This document shows, one piece after another, positions 61,043 through 64,000 of a stretch of 64,000 nucleotides of DNA. The position numbers were made by a program, and so were the translations under genes. Origin of the DNA: Ampelomyces quisqualis (taxonomy: Eukaryota > Ascomycota > Dothideomycetes > Pleosporales > Phaeosphaeriaceae). Below the pieces are notes generated by a model. That model saw only the letters and a list, made by a program, of their open reading frames with translations. It searched no databases and was not told the DNA's origin. Positions within the stretch are counted from its first letter, which is position 1. Every line of letters begins with the position of its first letter. The stretch is from contig JAGTXZ010000020.1 of the NCBI GenBank assembly GCA_018398575.1, positions 1,984,001-2,048,000 of the forward strand, given 5' to 3'.

Positions 61043-61540
61043 AAGCGTTGTGGTGTGAGACGAGGGTGACGGGCAAGGGGTAGTCTTGTAATTAGTAAAG
61101 TGATTTCGCATGTGTATATAGCCGGTATAGAAGGTATATGAAAACTTTTTTTTCCCTTCGAGTACTCTGAGATATCCCTTTGGGCCTGCTGGCGTGAATC
61201 AAAGTGTTGTTTTTTCCTTCTTTTTTTTCGAGGCATGGTTTGCGTGGCATGTGATGTAATGTGAAGCGAAGCATGTAACCACGCACTCTTTTTTGTGCGC
61301 AGTGCGTGCGAGACTCTAGACTCTACCATGCATCCATCGCACGACCCAAAGGGAAATTTCCAAAAGCTGAAACCCCCCCCCCCCATCTACGTGTACGCTA
61401 CCCCAATGCGCCACACACATACCCCCTCCCACTGAAAACCAGCCCTGGAAACTTACATGGCAACGCAAGCCCAACTCACACCTACATACTTGTTAAGTCA
61501 TGACTTCATCTCTTAACATCCTACCCTACCCTACCCTACC
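61043..61540. other. Convergent 3' interval, tyrosinase and J-protein genes
   Basis: T-rich stretches (61,146-61,230) suit tyrosinase 3' end formation. A run of about 13 C lies at 61,372-61,384. Five CTACC repeats begin at 61,521 and run into the stop codon of the J-protein gene. No gene seen. Confidence 0.55.
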
Positions 61541-63189
61541 CTACCGCTTCCCCCTCGTCTTCTTCGTCCCGCCCGCCCCGCTCTTCAACGCCGCATGCTT
61601 CGGATGATCCTGCAGATGCTGGTGCAGGCGTGTCCGGGACGCAAAGCCAGCGTCGCAGGCGATGCATTTATTCGGCGTGTCTGGGTCGGAGGACTCGGCT
61701 TGTTTGGCAGCGCGTTTGGCGCGCTTGAGAGCTGCTTTGCCGAGTTTGGGTGGGTTGTTTTCTGGGGGAGGGGGTGTGGATGGGGGGTTGGCGAGGCGTG
61801 GTTCGATGTCGGAGGGAGAGGCGTGTTCGTTGTCGCTTTCTTTGTCGTCTTCGGAGGAGGGGTGGTGGTGGGTGGGTTGAGGTGGGGGAATGACGCTTTG
61901 CTCGTTGTCGCTTGTATTTGTGCTGTTGTCTTCGAATTGGAGTTGGTCTGTTTTTTCTGAGAGGGTTTGGATTGATTCATCGAGTTCGTTGGGGTCTGAT
62001 CCGCCGATGTCGATGTCGAGATTGTCACCGGCAGCGAGTATGACATGGCTGTCTATGGCATCTTCGTCTAGATTGAGATGCGCGTTATCCTTCTGCATCT
62101 TCCGCTTGAGTGACTGTATAGCCTTCTGGTGCTTCTTGCTCTTCTCATGCGCTTCGTACTGCCGCTCACTCTTGAATATCTTGTTGCATGCGACACATTC
62201 ATAGTGCTCTTCTTCCACCTCTTCCTCGCTCTCCTCCTCCCCGTCATCTTCTGGCTGTGCAGTCGCCCAGCTAGGTAAGTCACGTGCCTCTCGTTCCAGT
62301 TTCTCTATTTGCGCTGCCCGTGCCCGCGCAGCTTGCGCCTTGCGCGCCTCTCGTTGTGCCTTTGCCTTTTCGTCGGCCGACTTTGTGTCGGGTGTATATC
62401 GCGGATCGCGCTTGCGTACAAAGGCCACCAGCGTCCTGACAGCGTCGTTGAACTCTCTCCGACCTTCATCACGGAACTTTTGGTTCTCCTTTTCCATCAA
62501 TCGACGTGTGCGACGGTCAGGCGCATCGGACAGGCGGTATCTGTCCATCCACGCGTAGCTTTTGGCCGTCGCAAAGCCGTTCCATATTGAGTAGAAATCA
62601 CGCACAACGTCGTCGTGTGTATCGTCCTTGTGTCCGAATGTGGGGTAGTTCGGGATGGTGAGGTGCTCATAGTCTGCCGCATATTCCTCCTCCTTGGCAA
62701 GCTGCTCAAACGTCTCCCTCACAAAGCCGAAGAAGCCGTTTGGTGCGTCTGAGAAGTCGACGTTCGATCTGAACCTGCCCATGGTCCGCGTCAGGTCGTG
62801 CTCAGTCGTCATGCGCATGTGGCCATGGTAGTGGTCCTCGGTGGCGCCTTCCCCACTCCCACCCCGCAAAATGTCTCCCTCGTGGGCATCGTACCAGGCG
62901 CGTTCCTGGTCGTCGGAGAGGACTTCGTACGCCGTCTGGACCTCGGCAAAGAGGGCAGTGGTGCGCTCAGTGTCGCCATGGTTGCGGTCGGGGTGGAGCT
63001 CGAGTGCCTTTTTGCGGTATGCCTTTTTGAGTCTATGGTGTGTTAGGGAGGGCCTCTCTTCAATTGCGGCACAGCCCACTCGTCCTGCGAAGCTGTCCTC
63101 TCCACACCCAGCAGCTCATAGTAGCTCGTCTTGACTTCGCCGCCCCCTCCGGCTTGCTCCCCGCCTCCAGTCGACTGTCCAGCGCCCAT
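61541..63189 (-). CDS. jjj1: JJJ1/DNAJC21-type J-domain zinc-finger protein, two exons, 533 aa
   Basis: Hsp70 co-chaperone for late cytoplasmic maturation and recycling of factors from the pre-60S ribosome, with Rei1 in yeast. Exon 1 is 63,080-63,189 and exon 2 61,541-63,032. The 47-bp intron (GTGGGC...CATAG, branch-like CCCTAAC) sits within the J-domain, and splicing restores QDELKKAYRKKALELHPDRN with the HPD motif. Start ATG 63,189 gives MGAGQS; an in-frame ATG at 63,231 exists but orthologues I know begin MGxxQS. Known family layout is present: J-domain (about residues 20-95), a conserved middle region (PNGFFGFVRETFEQLAKEEE), a charged coiled coil rich in Lys/Arg/Ala/Glu, a first C2H2 finger (YECVACNKIFKSERQYEAHE), an acidic Ser-rich region, and a second C2H2 finger (CIACDAGFASRTRLHQHLQ). 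The tail is basic. Confidence 0.92.
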
Positions 63190-63817
63190 CGTCGATCCGC
63201 CCAGTTCTGACACAGGCTGGGGCGCTAGCACGTGAGCTGGGAAGGTTGATGTTCTAGAAACGGCGACCCGTGTTACCGCAAGAGTTTTGTGGCCGGGAAT
63301 GCTGGTCGCGTATGACTATTGGTTGGGCGGCTGAGGCGAAACTGTTAGGTCGACGGTTGTAGTTTGCATGTCGTGCTTTTTTTTCATATATATGCTCTTC
63401 CCCCACGCATCGTCAATTCGTATCATTCTGAATAATCCGCCTCGTGGAGATGCCGCTTAGCCGCTTTGAGACCCCATCATCATTGGACTGGACCACCAAG
63501 CACATGACCTGACGGAGAAGAACGCCCCTCACAACTCAACACCTGCGAATTGGGCCTTGGCTCACCCTCGTGCTTCACCCTCACCTACCAAGCCCTTCTC
63601 TGTCGACATCTCTGTACACAGCATCACCGTCTTGGATGCATCAGGTACCGAGTACCGACCATCTATCTGCACATCCAAAGCCGGACCCCTGCCCTGGTCT
63701 GTGGAACCGGAAAGTCCGCCGCGACAATCAGAGCCTTTCGTGGGGCCACGTGCGCGTCTGACAGGTCCTGACCGGCCAGCCCTGTCGACGTACCACGGTC
63801 CACTTTAGCACACAACC
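63190..63817. promoter_or_regulatory. Divergent promoter between J-protein and SPX genes
   Basis: 628 bp between start codons. A TATATATG stretch near 63,388 is the only TATA-like word; it could serve either gene. The 60-80 codon ORFs between 63,550 and 63,808 lie in the SPX 5' leader region and are not supported. Confidence 0.5.
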
Positions 63818-64000
63818 ATGAAGTTCGGCCAAGCTTTCAAGCAGAGCCTCCGCAACGAAGGATTTCCTCCCGAGTGGGTCGAATCTGCCATTTCGTATTC
63901 GCAGCTCAAAAAGTGCATCAAAAGACTCACTGATGAGCTGCGTCAGGTGGGCCTGGATCCGGAGACGCTGTCCAGGCTATTGAAACATGTCGAGGACTAC
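63818..64000 (+). CDS. SPX-domain protein, 5' part only (61 codons)
   Basis: ATG 63,818 (CAACCATGAAG) opens MKFGQAFKQSLRNEGFPPEW, then ISYSQLKKCIKRL, the canonical N-terminus of SPX domains, which bind inositol pyrophosphates in phosphate sensing. The Lys residues of KKCIK lie in the phosphate-binding cluster helix. The gene is cut by the window end, so its C-terminal partner domain is unseen. An SPX-RING ubiquitin-ligase type protein is a plausible identity because such fungal proteins share the 'EGFPPEW...AI.Y.QLKKCIK' start, but transporter, VTC or kinase-regulator types remain possible. Confidence 0.85.
   Translation, partial: MKFGQAFKQSLRNEGFPPEWVESAISYSQLKKCIKRLTDELRQVGLDPETLSRLLKHVEDY

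Overview
The window looks like ascomycete nuclear DNA, most probably a Dothideomycete of the Pleosporales type. The evidence is short 47-65 bp spliceosomal introns, a filamentous-fungal gene set (BCK1-type MAPKKK, secreted tyrosinase, JJJ1, SPX protein), and a sharp two-compartment composition. Species is not determinable from sequence alone.

Region 1 (1 to about 46,280) is an AT-rich, gene-dead block. Reading frames can be followed for hundreds of codons but are broken by in-frame stops, mostly TAG with fewer TAA, at positions that read as former Gln or Trp. This is the expected result of repeat-induced point mutation (RIP). The block is a nested pile of relics. Present are a patatin-like phospholipase pseudogene (about 1,800-4,720, +), a complete Ty3/Gypsy LTR retrotransposon with perfect 5-bp target duplication (6,348-13,443, -), a complete hAT DNA transposon with perfect 8-bp target duplication (16,229-22,144, transposase on -), three unassigned decayed reading frames (around 14.1-14.5, 24.9-26.5 and 32.2-33.3 kb), a foldback sequence in a less AT-rich island (26.8-27.7 kb), and a head-to-head minisatellite (33.7-34.2 kb). 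There is also a pair of diverged inverted duplicates (37.6-38.1 and 39.5-40.0 kb) and a RIP-damaged DUF3435 protein with C-terminal C2H2 fingers (44,084 to about 41,480, -). DUF3435 is the tyrosine-recombinase family that includes the 'Captains' of Starship giant elements.

Region 2 (about 44.4-46.28 kb) is a simple-sequence border: a 21-bp AT minisatellite, about 250 bp of ATT repeat, then alternating purine-pyrimidine repeats. GC-balanced host sequence begins at about 46.3-46.4 kb.

Region 3 (46.4-64.0 kb) is ordinary gene-dense euchromatin. In order it holds an unrecognised 381-residue protein (+), pyruvate decarboxylase (-, three exons, 575 aa), a BCK1-like MAPKKK (+, two exons, 1,626 aa), a 3-kb gene-poor interval, a secreted tyrosinase (+, two exons, 746 aa), a JJJ1/DNAJC21-type J-protein (-, two exons, 533 aa), and the first 61 codons of an SPX-domain gene (+) that runs off the window. 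These act in unrelated processes: fermentation, cell-wall-integrity signalling, phenol oxidation, 60S ribosome maturation and phosphate sensing.

The most interesting proposal is that the AT-rich block includes the wreck of a Starship-like mobile element. A Captain-family gene lies 2.2 kb inside the compartment border and is transcribed away from it. A patatin-like phospholipase, a recognised Starship cargo class, lies deeper in the block. This is inference: the far end is outside the window and no element termini or target duplications were identified.
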